From NCBI GenBank assembly GCA_000283635.1, contig HE613569.1, positions 769,501-833,500 of the forward strand: a stretch of 64,000 nucleotides of DNA, given 5' to 3'. This document shows positions 16,166 to 25,693 of this stretch, one piece after another. Below the pieces are notes generated by a model. The model saw only the letters and a program-made list of their open reading frames with translations, did no database searches and had not been told where the DNA came from. Position 1 is the stretch's first letter. Each line of letters opens with the position of its first letter. Both the position numbers and the translations under genes were made by a program. This stretch comes from Streptococcus macedonicus ACA-DC 198. Its GTDB lineage: Bacteria; Bacillota; Bacilli; Lactobacillales; Streptococcaceae.

Positions 16166-17827
16166 ATGAGCGATATTAAAATTATTGCCCTTGGAGGTGT
16201 GCGCGAAAATGCGAAAAACCTCTATGTGGTAGAAGTTAATGACTCTATTTTCATTTTGGATGCTGGACTTAAATATCCTGAAATTGAACAATTGGGTGTA
16301 GATGAAGTCATTCCAAATATTGACTACCTAGTTGAAAATAAAAAACGTGTGCAAGGAATTTTCTTGACGCATGGGCACGCAGACGCTATCGGAGCTTTGC
16401 CTTATATTCTATCGGAATTTAAAGTGCCAGTGTTTGGCTCACCGTTGACAATTGAGTTAGCGAAGCTTTTTGTTAAGAAAAATAACAATGTTAAAAAATT
16501 TAATAATTTCCATGTTATTGACGCAGAAACTGAAATTGAATTTGTAGATGCGACAATTTCATTCTTTAAAACAACTCACTCAATTCCTGAAAGTTTGGGG
16601 ATTGTTGTTGGTACAGATGAGGGAAATATTGTTTATACAGGCGACTTCAAATTTGACCAAGCTGCCCGTAAATATTACCGTACAGACTTGTCTCGTTTGA
16701 CTGAAATTGGGCGTGAAGGCGTTTTAGCTCTTCTTTCTGATTCTGCTAATGCGACAAGTAATGTTCTGACAGCTAGCGAATCAGAAGTTGCTGCTGAGAT
16801 GGATAGCATTATCGCAGATGCTGAAGGTCGTGTGATTATTGCAGCCGTAGCTTCTAACTTGGTTCGTATTCAGCAGGTATTTGATTCAGCCGCAGACTAT
16901 GGTCGTCGTGTTGTTTTAACTGGTTTTGACGCTGAAAATATTGTCCGCACAGCCATTCGTATGAAACGCTTGCGTTTGGTTGATGAAAAATTGATTGTCA
17001 AACCAAAAGACATGCACAAGTTTGAAGACCATGAATTGATTATTCTTGAAGCTGGTCGTATGGGTGAACCGATTAATGGTTTGCAAAAAATGGCGCTTGG
17101 ACGTCACCGTTATGTGCAAATTAAGGAAGGCGACCTTGTTTACATCGTTACAACGCCAAGTCTTTCAAAAGAAGCAGCTGTTGCGCGTGTCGAAAACTTG
17201 ATTTACAAAGCTGGTGGTGTGGTTAAACTTATCACACAAACAACGAATGTTTCAGGTCATGCCAATGCGCGTGATTTGCAGTTGATGATTAACCTTCTTC
17301 AACCAAAATATTTGTTCCCAGTTCAAGGAGAATACCGTAACTTGGCAACGCATGCTGAGTTAGCGCAAGAAGTTGGTATGTATCCAGAAAATATCTACAT
17401 CGTCAAACGTGGTGATGTCATGGTTCTTGGTAAAGATGGCTTTAATCACGAGGGAAGTGTCCCAGCTGGTGATGTGATGATTGATGGAAATGCGATTGGT
17501 GACGTTGGTAACATTGTTCTTCGTGACCGCAAAGTCTTGTCAGAAGATGGTATTCTCATTGTTGCCTTGACTGTTAATAAACGCGAAAAGAAAATTGTTT
17601 CAAAAGCTAAAATTCACACACGTGGTTTTGTCTATGTCAAGAAAAGCCGTGATATTTTGCGTGAATCAGCTGAATTGGTTAATCAAACTGTTGAAAATTA
17701 CTTGGCACAAGAAAGCTTTGACTGGGGTGAATTGAAAGGAGCTGTCCGCGATGATGTGGCAAAATTCCTTTTCGACCAAACCAAACGTCGCCCTGCTATT
17801 TTACCAGTAGTTATGGAAGTGAGATAA
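16166..17827 (+). CDS. rnjB: Ribonuclease J2
   Basis: A 553-residue metallo-beta-lactamase/beta-CASP ribonuclease, partner of RNase J1 in mRNA decay and rRNA maturation. The motif normally reading HxHxDH is here HGHADAIG (about residue 68), with the last His replaced by Ala, as expected for the weakly active J2 subunit and not J1. Other elements are kept: TGDFKFD (about 158), SDSANA (about 192) and SGHANARDL (about 367). GAGGAGAAAACATCGTA precedes the ATG. No rpoY gene, which usually sits before rnjA, is present, supporting J2. Some annotations may call it RNase J. Confidence 0.78.
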   Translation: MSDIKIIALGGVRENAKNLYVVEVNDSIFILDAGLKYPEIEQLGVDEVIPNIDYLVENKKRVQGIFLTHGHADAIGALPYILSEFKVPVFGSPLTIELAKLFVKKNNNVKKFNNFHVIDAETEIEFVDATISFFKTTHSIPESLGIVVGTDEGNIVYTGDFKFDQAARKYYRTDLSRLTEIGREGVLALLSDSANATSNVLTASESEVAAEMDSIIADAEGRVIIAAVASNLVRIQQVFDSAADYGRRVVLTGFDAENIVRTAIRMKRLRLVDEKLIVKPKDMHKFEDHELIILEAGRMGEPINGLQKMALGRHRYVQIKEGDLVYIVTTPSLSKEAAVARVENLIYKAGGVVKLITQTTNVSGHANARDLQLMINLLQPKYLFPVQGEYRNLATHAELAQEVGMYPENIYIVKRGDVMVLGKDGFNHEGSVPAGDVMIDGNAIGDVGNIVLRDRKVLSEDGILIVALTVNKREKKIVSKAKIHTRGFVYVKKSRDILRESAELVNQTVENYLAQESFDWGELKGAVRDDVAKFLFDQTKRRPAILPVVMEVR

Positions 17828-17835
17828 GAAGATAA

Positions 17836-17866
17836 GGGAGGTAAGGCAAAAGCCAAGTCTCCCTAT
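17836..17866 (+). terminator. Terminator after the RNase J2 gene
   Basis: AGGGAG pairs with CTCCCT around an inner GGC/GCC stem; the following T tract is weak (ATTTATTATTTTGG). Confidence 0.55.
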
Positions 17867-17983
17867 TTATTATTTTGGATGTGCAGTTTTTTCTTGTTTT
17901 TTTAAGTTTTGATTGATACACTAAAAGCCCAAGATTTGAAAGTATGGTATTTAATCCAAAAATTCTAGAAAGTGAGGATAAGT

Positions 17984-18697
17984 ATGAAAAATTTATTTAG
18001 GATAATCTTTTTTATTCCCAGGCTCATTATCAGTATTATCTGGAATTTTTTCTGGGCTATTTTTAGAACGATTGTAATTATTGGAATTGTTTGTTTTGGT
18101 TTACTATATTATGCCAATAACAGCAGTTCTCAGTTAGCCAATACGATTTCAACCATTGCCAATAATGTCACAAGTTATTTTTCGGCAAATAGTGATGATA
18201 TTGCAAATAGCCTAAAAGACTTGTCAACGGATGATTTTACTTATTATTCGGGGGCACGTTGGTCAAGTAATTCTGCCAATGTCTATATTGAGACGACTAA
18301 TGAAACGTTGATTGAAGCTTATGAGGAAGCTATCAATGCTTGGAATGCCACAGGAGTTTTTACTTTTAATTTGGTTTCTGATGAATCATCGGCGGACATT
18401 ATTGCGACTGATTATTCTGATGCTAGCTCGAAAGCAGCAGGCTTTGCAGAGACAGAGACAAATGCTTTGACGAATCGAATTACTCATGTTGATGTGAAAT
18501 TGAACACTTATTATTTAACGGAAAATGACTATGGTTACACGCATGATCGTATCGTTTACACCGCAGAGCACGAATTGGGGCACGCTATCGGACTTGACCA
18601 TGATGACGATGAACAGTCTGTTATGCAATCTTCAGGGTCTTACTACGGTATTCAAGATGTCGATATCCAAAAAGTTCAAGAGCTATATGCTTCTTAA
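17984..18697 (+). CDS. Membrane-anchored matrixin-like zinc metalloprotease
   Basis: A 237-residue protein with an N-terminal membrane segment (about residues 15-43), a Ser/Asn-rich linker and a C-terminal catalytic domain carrying the metzincin signature HELGHAIGLDHD (near residue 195) followed by the Met-turn-like SVMQ. This is the M10A/matrixin pattern HExxHxxGxxH. The active site should face outside the cell. The ATG at 17984 gives a positively charged start before the membrane helix; GTGAGGATAAGT lies upstream. It stands alone between terminators. Substrates are unknown; small streptococcal homologues exist but are barely characterised. Confidence 0.8.
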   Translation: MKNLFRIIFFIPRLIISIIWNFFWAIFRTIVIIGIVCFGLLYYANNSSSQLANTISTIANNVTSYFSANSDDIANSLKDLSTDDFTYYSGARWSSNSANVYIETTNETLIEAYEEAINAWNATGVFTFNLVSDESSADIIATDYSDASSKAAGFAETETNALTNRITHVDVKLNTYYLTENDYGYTHDRIVYTAEHELGHAIGLDHDDDEQSVMQSSGSYYGIQDVDIQKVQELYAS

Positions 18698-18715
18698 ACT
18701 GACCATAAATCTTGG

Positions 18716-18743
18716 AAAATCTGCTGATTTCGGCAGATTTTTT
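18716..18743 (+). terminator. Terminator after the metalloprotease gene
   Basis: AAAATCTGC / GCAGATTTT stem with T6 tail. Confidence 0.85.
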
Positions 18744-18776
18744 CATATTCTCCTAGTTTAACGACTTGTGATTTGG

Positions 18777-18788
18777 TAAAATAGACAT
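18777..18788 (+). promoter_or_regulatory. Extended -10 box immediately before the ABC-F gene
   Basis: TGG then TAAAAT (18777-18782) ends 6 nt before the ATG at 18789. The predicted start of transcription falls on or next to the A of the ATG, and no Shine-Dalgarno exists, so a leaderless mRNA is expected. Confidence 0.5.
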
Positions 18789-20708
18789 ATGATTATTTTA
18801 CAAGGGAATAAAATTGAACGCTCGTTTTCGGGTGATGTACTTTTTGATAATATTAATATTCAAGTTGCTGAGAAAGACCGTATTGCGCTGGTTGGGCGAA
18901 ATGGTGCTGGAAAATCAACTTTGCTTAAAATTTTAGTCGGCGAAGAAACACCAACATCTGGTGAAATTAACACAAAACGTGATTTGACTTTATCTTACTT
19001 GGCACAAGATAGTCGTTTCGAGTCAGAGAATACGATTTTTGATGAAATGTTGCACGTTTTTGATGATGTACGTAGCATGGAATCACGTTTGCGTAAAATG
19101 GAAATGCAAATGGCAGAGCTGACAGGTGATGCTTTTGATAAATTGATGTCAGATTATGACCGTATGTCAGAGGAATTTCGTGTCAAGGGTGGATTTACCT
19201 ATGAGGCGGAAATCAAGGCGATTTTAAATGCTTTTAAATTTGATGAATCCATGTGGCAAATGAAGATTTCGGAATTGTCAGGCGGGCAAAATACACGCTT
19301 GGCGCTTGCCAAAATGTTGCTTGAAAAGCCTGAATTACTAGTGCTAGACGAACCAACCAACCATTTGGATATCGAAACTATTGCTTGGCTTGAAAATTAC
19401 TTGGTCAACTATCAAGGCGCTTTGATTATTGTCAGTCACGACCGTTATTTCTTGGATAAGGTGGCAACGGTGACGCTTGATTTGACAGCACATTCGCTTG
19501 ACAGATATGTTGGTAATTATTCTAAATTTATAGATTTGAAAGCTGAAAAGTTAGCACTCGAAGCCAAAAATTATGAAAAACAAGCCAAAGAAATTGCCAA
19601 GTTAGAGGACTTTGTTCAACGTAATATTGTGCGTGCTTCAACGACAAAACGTGCCCAAGCTCGCCGTAAACAGTTGGAAAAAATGGAACGTTTGGACAAA
19701 CCAACGGCAGGGCAAAAATCAGCTAACATGACTTTTCATGCGGATAAAGTGTCAGGAAATGTAGTCTTGACGGTGACAGATGCGGCAATTGGCTATGATG
19801 ACCAAATCTTGTCAGAACCAATTAATATTGATGTCAAGAAATTCGATGCCATTGCCATTGTTGGACCAAATGGTATTGGAAAATCAACCTTGATTAAATC
19901 AATTGTGGGTCAAATTCCATTTATCAAGGGAACGTCAACTTACGGTGCCAATGTTGAAGTGGGTTACTATGATCAAACGCAATCAAATTTGACGCGTACA
20001 AACACGGTTCTTGATGAACTTTGGAATGATTTTTCAACGACACCAGAAGTGGAAATTCGTAATCGTCTAGGAGCTTTTCTCTTCTCTGGCGATGATGTCA
20101 AGAAATCAGTCAGCATGCTTTCTGGTGGTGAACGCGCCCGCTTACTTCTTGCAAAATTGTCCATGCAAAATGATAATTTCCTTATTCTAGACGAACCAAC
20201 CAACCACTTGGATATCGATAGCAAGGAAGTTTTAGAAGATGCTTTGATTGATTTTGACGGAACGCTTTTATTTGTCAGTCACGACCGTTATTTCATTAAT
20301 CGTGTGGCAACAAAAGTGCTTGAAATCTCTGAAAAAGGCTCAACCCTTTATCTTGGTGATTATGATTATTACCTTGAGAAAAAAGCGGAGCTGGAAGAAA
20401 TGGAACGTTTGAAAGCCGAAGAAGCACAGGAAAAAACAGTTGCCATTGTTGAAAAAGCGCCAGCTAATGATTATCAAGCGCAAAAAGCTAACCAAAAGGA
20501 ACTTCGCAAACTCACACGCCGAATCGCTGAAATTGAAAATCAATTAGAAGACATTGAAGCGCGTGAAGAAGCAATCAACCAAGCGATGTTAGCCACAAAT
20601 GATGCCGTAGAACTCGTTGATTTGCAAAAAGAACTCGATGACTTGACTGAACAACAAGAAAAACTCATGCTAGAATGGGAAGAACTCAGCGAACAGGTTG
20701 AAGGGTAA
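18789..20708 (+). CDS. ABC-F type ribosomal ATPase (YdiF-like)
   Basis: A 639-residue soluble protein with two ABC domains: Walker A GRNGAGKST (about residue 37) and GPNGIGKST (about 358), signatures LSGGQNTR and LSGGERAR, and Walker B LLVLDEPTNHLD and FLILDEPTNHLD. Between them is the charged P-site tRNA-interaction linker (about 235-310); a C-terminal coiled coil spans about 535-635. No membrane segment is present. ABC-F proteins of this type act on the ribosome E site to relieve stalled or non-productive complexes; N-terminus MIILQGNKIERSF resembles B. subtilis YdiF. No antibiotic-resistance role can be claimed. Translation probably starts leaderless. Confidence 0.87.
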   Translation: MIILQGNKIERSFSGDVLFDNINIQVAEKDRIALVGRNGAGKSTLLKILVGEETPTSGEINTKRDLTLSYLAQDSRFESENTIFDEMLHVFDDVRSMESRLRKMEMQMAELTGDAFDKLMSDYDRMSEEFRVKGGFTYEAEIKAILNAFKFDESMWQMKISELSGGQNTRLALAKMLLEKPELLVLDEPTNHLDIETIAWLENYLVNYQGALIIVSHDRYFLDKVATVTLDLTAHSLDRYVGNYSKFIDLKAEKLALEAKNYEKQAKEIAKLEDFVQRNIVRASTTKRAQARRKQLEKMERLDKPTAGQKSANMTFHADKVSGNVVLTVTDAAIGYDDQILSEPINIDVKKFDAIAIVGPNGIGKSTLIKSIVGQIPFIKGTSTYGANVEVGYYDQTQSNLTRTNTVLDELWNDFSTTPEVEIRNRLGAFLFSGDDVKKSVSMLSGGERARLLLAKLSMQNDNFLILDEPTNHLDIDSKEVLEDALIDFDGTLLFVSHDRYFINRVATKVLEISEKGSTLYLGDYDYYLEKKAELEEMERLKAEEAQEKTVAIVEKAPANDYQAQKANQKELRKLTRRIAEIENQLEDIEAREEAINQAMLATNDAVELVDLQKELDDLTEQQEKLMLEWEELSEQVEG

Positions 20709-20712
20709 TTTT

Positions 20713-20777
20713 AATGATATGTAGCTGTCTGGAAATAGCAATAGGCTAATTTTAGACAAGTTTGCATATCATTTTTT
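20713..20777 (+). terminator. Probable terminator after the ABC-F gene
   Basis: AATGATATG pairs with CATATCATT across a long internally structured loop, followed by TTTTTAG. Confidence 0.5.
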
Positions 20778-20941
20778 AGTTTTTAAAAAAATCAATAGCA
20801 AGCTATCTACTTTTTGTGTCAAAGTTCTATAATAACTATTGGTAAATAGATGAAAATGTCTAGCAAATCTTGAAATTTAGCTAAAAAATTGTTTTTGGAC
20901 TAAGTTTTGAGAGGCTTGCTTTTTTGAGTTTGGAGGCAATA

Positions 20942-21388
20942 ATGAACCCGACAAATGCTCCTTATGGCTGGTTAGTCAAACGGATAGCACATCGTTTGGA
21001 ACAAAATATGAACAATTTCCTAAAACCGTATAATATCACGATTATGCAGTCATGGGTTTTGATGTTTTTGAAGCGAACAGAGAACTGCTATACTTTTAAA
21101 GAATTGGAGAAACAATTTGAAGTGTCTCAGCCGACAATGGCTGGTATTTTGGCGCGTTTAGATCAAAAAAATATGATTATAACAAGCCAAGATGAGAAAG
21201 ACAAGCGTATCAAAAAAGTTGAAATTTCTGATGAAGGTAGAGCTTTGATTAATCGTTTGGGCGAACACTTAGATGATTCAGAGCGTGCAATTGTTGGGGA
21301 TTTTACCAAAGATGAGCAAGAGATGTTTCATTTATTGCTTGAAAGAGCTTATTATAATGTTGTAGAAAGAGGTGACGAGAATGATTAA
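20942..21388 (+). CDS. MarR-family transcriptional regulator
   Basis: A 148-residue winged-helix regulator with HTH region KELEKQFEVSQPTMAGILARLDQ (about residues 52-74) and the wing DEKDKRIKKVEIS. GGAGG at 20932-20936 sets the ATG at 20942. Its last codons overlap the start of the exporter gene by 8 nt, so regulator and exporter form one operon, the usual layout for MarR repressors of multidrug ABC exporters. TATAAT at 20828-20833 may be the operon promoter. Confidence 0.87.
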   Translation: MNPTNAPYGWLVKRIAHRLEQNMNNFLKPYNITIMQSWVLMFLKRTENCYTFKELEKQFEVSQPTMAGILARLDQKNMIITSQDEKDKRIKKVEISDEGRALINRLGEHLDDSERAIVGDFTKDEQEMFHLLLERAYYNVVERGDEND

Positions 21389-23133
21389 AACTTTATTAGC
21401 GCAGGTGAAGGAGTACAAAACGCCATCTTTACTAGCTCCTTTGTGTGCCGCTTTGGAAGTTTTCTTCGACATGTCAATTCCTTTTGTGATTTCGAAATTG
21501 ATTGACCAAGGGATTCAGGCAGGAAATCTTGCGGTAGCCATGAAATATGGTTTGTTTATGTTATTTTTGGCTATTTGTGGTTTGACGACAGGTTTCCTAG
21601 CAGGGAAATTTGCGGCGCAGGCTTCAGCTGGTTTTGCTGCTAATTTGCGTGAAGGAATGTATGACAATATTCAAACATTTGCTTTCTCAAATATTGATAA
21701 ATACAGCACAGATGGTCTTGTAACACGTATGACGACTGACGTGACAAACGTTCAAAATGCTTACCAAATGATTATTCGTGTGGTTGTCAGAGCACCATTA
21801 ACAATCATTTTCAGTATGTTTATGTGTTTTGTGGTTGACCGTCAATTGAGTTTGATTTTCCTTCTTGCTGTTATCATTTTGGCGGCTTCATTACTGTTCA
21901 TCATGCGTAAAGCAATGCCTGCATTTAACTATGTTTTTCCGTAAATACGATGATTTGAATGCCGGTGTTCAAGAAAATATTTCTGGTATTCGTGTGGTAA
22001 AAGCCTTTGTCCGTGAAGAACATGAAAATACAAAATTCACTAAGGCTGCTGAAAATATTTACCGCCTCTTTGTCAAAGCGGAAAAAATTGTTATTTTCAA
22101 TAACCCAATCATGATGTTTATCATCTTTGCTTGTATGATTTGTTTGTCTTGGTTTGGGGCTCGCTTTATCGTAGCTGGTAGTTTAACAACAGGTGAGTTA
22201 ACATCACTTCTTTCTTACATCTTTGCCATGATGATGTCACTCATGATGTTATCAATGATTATGGTTATGATTTCAATGAGTATGGCTAGTGCGGAACGTA
22301 TTTCAGAAGTTCTTAACGAAAAAGCTGACATTGTTAATCCTGAAAATCCATTGATGGAAGTTTCAGACGGAAGCATTACTTTTGACCATGTGCATTTTTC
22401 TTACAAACACGGCGGTGGTGAAGAAGTGCTTTCTGATATTAATTTGAGCGTTAAATCTGGTGAAATCATTGGTATTATTGGTGGAACTGGTTCTGGTAAG
22501 ACCTCATTTGTTAACTTGATTCCACGTCTTTATGATGTTGATTCTGGTTCAATTAAAGTTGGTGGACGTGATGTTCGCGAATACGATTTGAAAGTTCTTC
22601 GTGACCAAGTAGCGGTTGTTCTTCAGAAAAATGTCCTTTTATCAGGGACTATCTTGGATAACCTTCGTTGGGGAAATGAAAATGTGACAGATGAAGAATG
22701 TATGGAAGCTTGCCGTCAAGCTTGCGCAGATGAATTTATCGAACGCTTCCCAGACAAATACAACACTTGGATTGAACAAGGTGGTAGCAATGTTTCTGGT
22801 GGTCAAAAACAACGCCTTTGTATTGCCCGTGCATTGTTGAAAAAACCAAAAGTATTGATTCTGGATGACTCAACAAGTGCCGTTGATACTGCAACAGATG
22901 CGAATATTCGCCAATCATTTGCTGAAACGATTCCTGGGACAACGAAAATCATTATCGCCCAACGTATTTCAAGTGTACAACACGCCGATAAGATTTTGGT
23001 ACTTGATGATGGTAAGATTTCAGGATTTGCAAGTCATGATGAATTATTGAAAACAAATGCTATCTACCGTGGAATCAACGATGTTCAACAACAAGGTGGC
23101 GGCGATTTTGATGCGGAAGGAGGTAGCAATTAA
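21381..23133 (+). pseudogene. ABC exporter half-transporter A (multidrug type), frameshifted
   Basis: First subunit of a heterodimeric ABC exporter: six-helix membrane domain, then an ATPase with GGTGSGKT, VSGGQKQR and VLILDDSTSAVD. The Asp in place of the catalytic Glu after Walker B marks the degenerate site of such heterodimers. The frame breaks near 21930-21944: ...RKAMPAFN is followed by a T-rich stretch and a stop, while FRKYDDLNAGVQENISG continues in another frame to 23133. A single extra T (TATGTTTTTCC) explains it. Either the gene is dead or this is an assembly error in a homopolymer. Confidence 0.85.
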
Positions 23134-25013
23134 TGGCTCAAACCAAAAAAGAAATTAATAAACAAGATACGCTAAAACGTGTATTGGCTTATGTCTTGAA
23201 AAACTATAAATGGCGCTTCTTGCTAGTATTGGTTTTGATTTTAGTAACAGCGCTTTGTATGGTAGGCTTTAGTTTGTTCATGCAAACATTGATTGATAGT
23301 TATATTACACCTCTTTTAGCTGCTAAAAATCCAGATTTTTCAGGGTTAGCGCACGCTATTTTTCAATTAATCATTATTGGTATCATTGGTGTTCTAAGTT
23401 CTTACACTTATAACCGTTTGATGGTTTATGTTGGACAAGGAACAATGCGTCGTATTCGTATTGATTTGTTCACTCATATGGAACGCTTGCCAATCAAATA
23501 TTTTGATACACATGCTCACGGTGATATCATGTCTATCTATACTAATGACGTTGATACACTTCCTCAGTTGCTTAGCCAAAGTATTCCGCAAGTGGTCAAT
23601 TCATTCTTTTCAATCGTGGTGACTTTTACAAGCATGCTTATTCTTAACGTGTCATTGTCAATGTTATCACTATTTATGGTTGTGATTTTGTTAACTGTTG
23701 TGCGTAAAATCGCTTCGAAATCGTCTAAACATTTCCATAACCAACAAAATGACCTTGGTCGTGTCAATGGTTTCATTGAAGAAATGATGGACGGTCAAAA
23801 AGTGGTTAAAGTTTTCAATTACGAAGAACGTGCTAAAGAAGATTTCCGAAAAATCAATCAACAACTCCGCTATTCTGCCACAAATGCCAATATCTATGCT
23901 AATATTTTGATGCCAGTATCAGCTAACATTGGACATATTTCCTATGTACTTTGTGCCATGCTTGGGGCAACCCTAGCACTTCATGGTTATGCTGGATTGA
24001 CCTTGGGAACATTGGTTTCTTTCCTAGTCCTTAACCGTAGTTTTACAAATCCGATTACACAAATCAGTCAACAAATCAACTCAGTTATCATGGGCGATGG
24101 CTGGTGCTGACCGTGTCTTTAACCTACTTGATGCCGAAGTGGAAACAGATGAAGGTTATGTTGAATTGGTAAATGCTACTGAGGACGCTGCTGGTAATCT
24201 TCAAGAAGTTGAAGAAACAACTGGTATGTGGGCTTGGAAACATCCACACGAAGACGGCACTGTGACTTATCACAAGCAAGAAGGTCCTGTAACCTTCTCA
24301 GATGTAACCTTTGGTTATAACGATGATAAAATGGTTTTACATGACATTAATTTGTTTGCGGAACCTGGTCAAAAAATTGCCTTTGTTGGGTCAACTGGTG
24401 CTGGTAAAACAACCATTACAAACTTGATTAATCGTTTTTACGATATTCAAGAAGGTAAGATTCATTACGACGGTATTAATATTCGTAAAATCAAAAAAGC
24501 TGATCTTCGTCGTAGTTTAGGGAGATTGTATTGCAAGATACGCACCTCTTTACAGGAACGGTTATGGATAATATCCGTTACGGACGTTTGAATGCGACTG
24601 ATGACGAATGTATTGCTGCGGCTAAGTTAGCTAATGCACATGATTTCATTAAACGTTTGCCAGAAGGTTATGATACAATTTTGACAGGTGGCGGAAGTAA
24701 TTTATCTCAAGGACAACGTCAATTACTTGCTATTGCACGTGCAGCCGTGGTAAATCCACCTGCTTTGATTTTGGATGAAGCAACATCATCAATCGATATG
24801 CGTACCGAAGTTCACGTTCAAGAAGGTATGGATGCGTTGATGAAGGGTCGTACAACCTTTGTTATCGCTCACCGCTTGTCAACAGTTCGCAATGCGGATT
24901 GTATCATGGTTCTTGAACAAGGACATATCATCGAACGTGGTAACCACGACGAATTGATTGCGCAAAAAGGACGTTATTACCAACTTTACACAGGTAATGC
25001 CATTAGTGAATAA
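23133..25013 (+). pseudogene. ABC exporter half-transporter B, two frameshifts
   Basis: Second subunit, starting at the TAATG junction with the first. Membrane domain and ATPase (STGAGKTT, LSQGQRQL, LILDEATSSID with catalytic Glu) are all encoded but in three frames. Break one near 24090-24100 is explained by an extra G (ATGGGCGATGGC where ATG GC. ATG GCT is expected). Break two near 24520-24530 is an extra GA (GGGAGATTG where GGGATTG is expected). Without repair no full protein can be made, so the exporter is likely non-functional. Confidence 0.85.
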
Positions 25014-25030
25014 TAGATTTAGACAATCTT

Positions 25031-25066
25031 TGGAAAATAGCAGAGCTGTTTTTCAAGGGTTGTTTT
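25031..25066 (+). terminator. Terminator after the exporter operon
   Basis: A hairpin with paired GGAAAATAGC / GCTGTTTTTC arms is followed by GTTTTTCTATTTT. Confidence 0.6.
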
Positions 25067-25144
25067 TCTATTTTAGGTATATATTTTTAGTTGAAAATGC
25101 TCAATTGTCGTGATACACTTTGTTCAAACCAAAGGAGGGTTATC

Positions 25145-25561
25145 ATGGTGAAATCTATTAACATTCGGCGACTTTCAGAGGCTATTTCGGTTGAAAAATG
25201 CAATGGAACTAAGGTGAATTATTTCTTATATCCCGAATTTGAGATTCATCAAAATGTTTTACCTGCAAATACCATTCAGGATTGGCATAAGCAACAAGCT
25301 ATCGAGGAAATTATTGTACCAACAAAAGGAAATGTAATCATTCAAGTTTTGGAAAATAATACCATAAAGACCTATACGGCGAATTGCGGTGAAGTCTTAC
25401 GTGTCAAACAATCCATACACTGAATCATTGGTGATGACAAAGAAGAAACAGAATTTATCGTTTTCCGATTTATACCGACTGGCAACAACCAATCTGATAA
25501 AATCAAAAACGACAAAGTCGATTGCGAAAAATTGGTAAGGGAAATATTGGAGGAGAAGTAA
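25145..25561 (+). pseudogene. Small cupin-domain protein with in-frame stop
   Basis: AAAGGAGGGTTATC sets the ATG at 25145. The frame encodes a cupin-like beta-barrel half (QDWHKQQAIEEIIVPTKGNV) and meets TGA at 25421-25423, after which the same frame stays open (IIGDDKEETEFIVFRF... to ...REILEEK, stop 25559-25561), as expected of the rest of the barrel. A single nonsense change splits a protein of about 138 residues. The function of the intact protein is unknown. Confidence 0.65.
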
Positions 25562-25599
25562 GGTTTAAAGACCATTTGGCGTCTCTTTTACCGTTGTTT

Positions 25600-25652
25600 T
25601 TAAAACGTTTTCAAAATCTCGGTTGAATAATTTGTGATTTGGGAAATAATAT
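25600..25652 (+). promoter_or_regulatory. aco operon promoter with cre box
   Basis: TTAAAACGTTTTCA (25600-25613) matches the CcpA cre consensus with one mismatch. TTGAAT (25623-25628), an 18-bp spacer and TAATAT (25647-25652) form a probable promoter just downstream. Within it AATTTGTGATTT (25629-25640) is identical to the 12-mer at 215-226 of the alsS promoter. Catabolite repression of acetoin use is expected. Confidence 0.7.
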
Positions 25653-25693
25653 TATATGATGAATGGGTAAGAAAAAGATATTTGGAGGGCAAT

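Noticed and set aside
18789..20708. Antibiotic resistance ABC-F gene
   Set aside because: Domain order and N-terminus fit the housekeeping YdiF-like group, and no resistance-type linker could be established from sequence alone.
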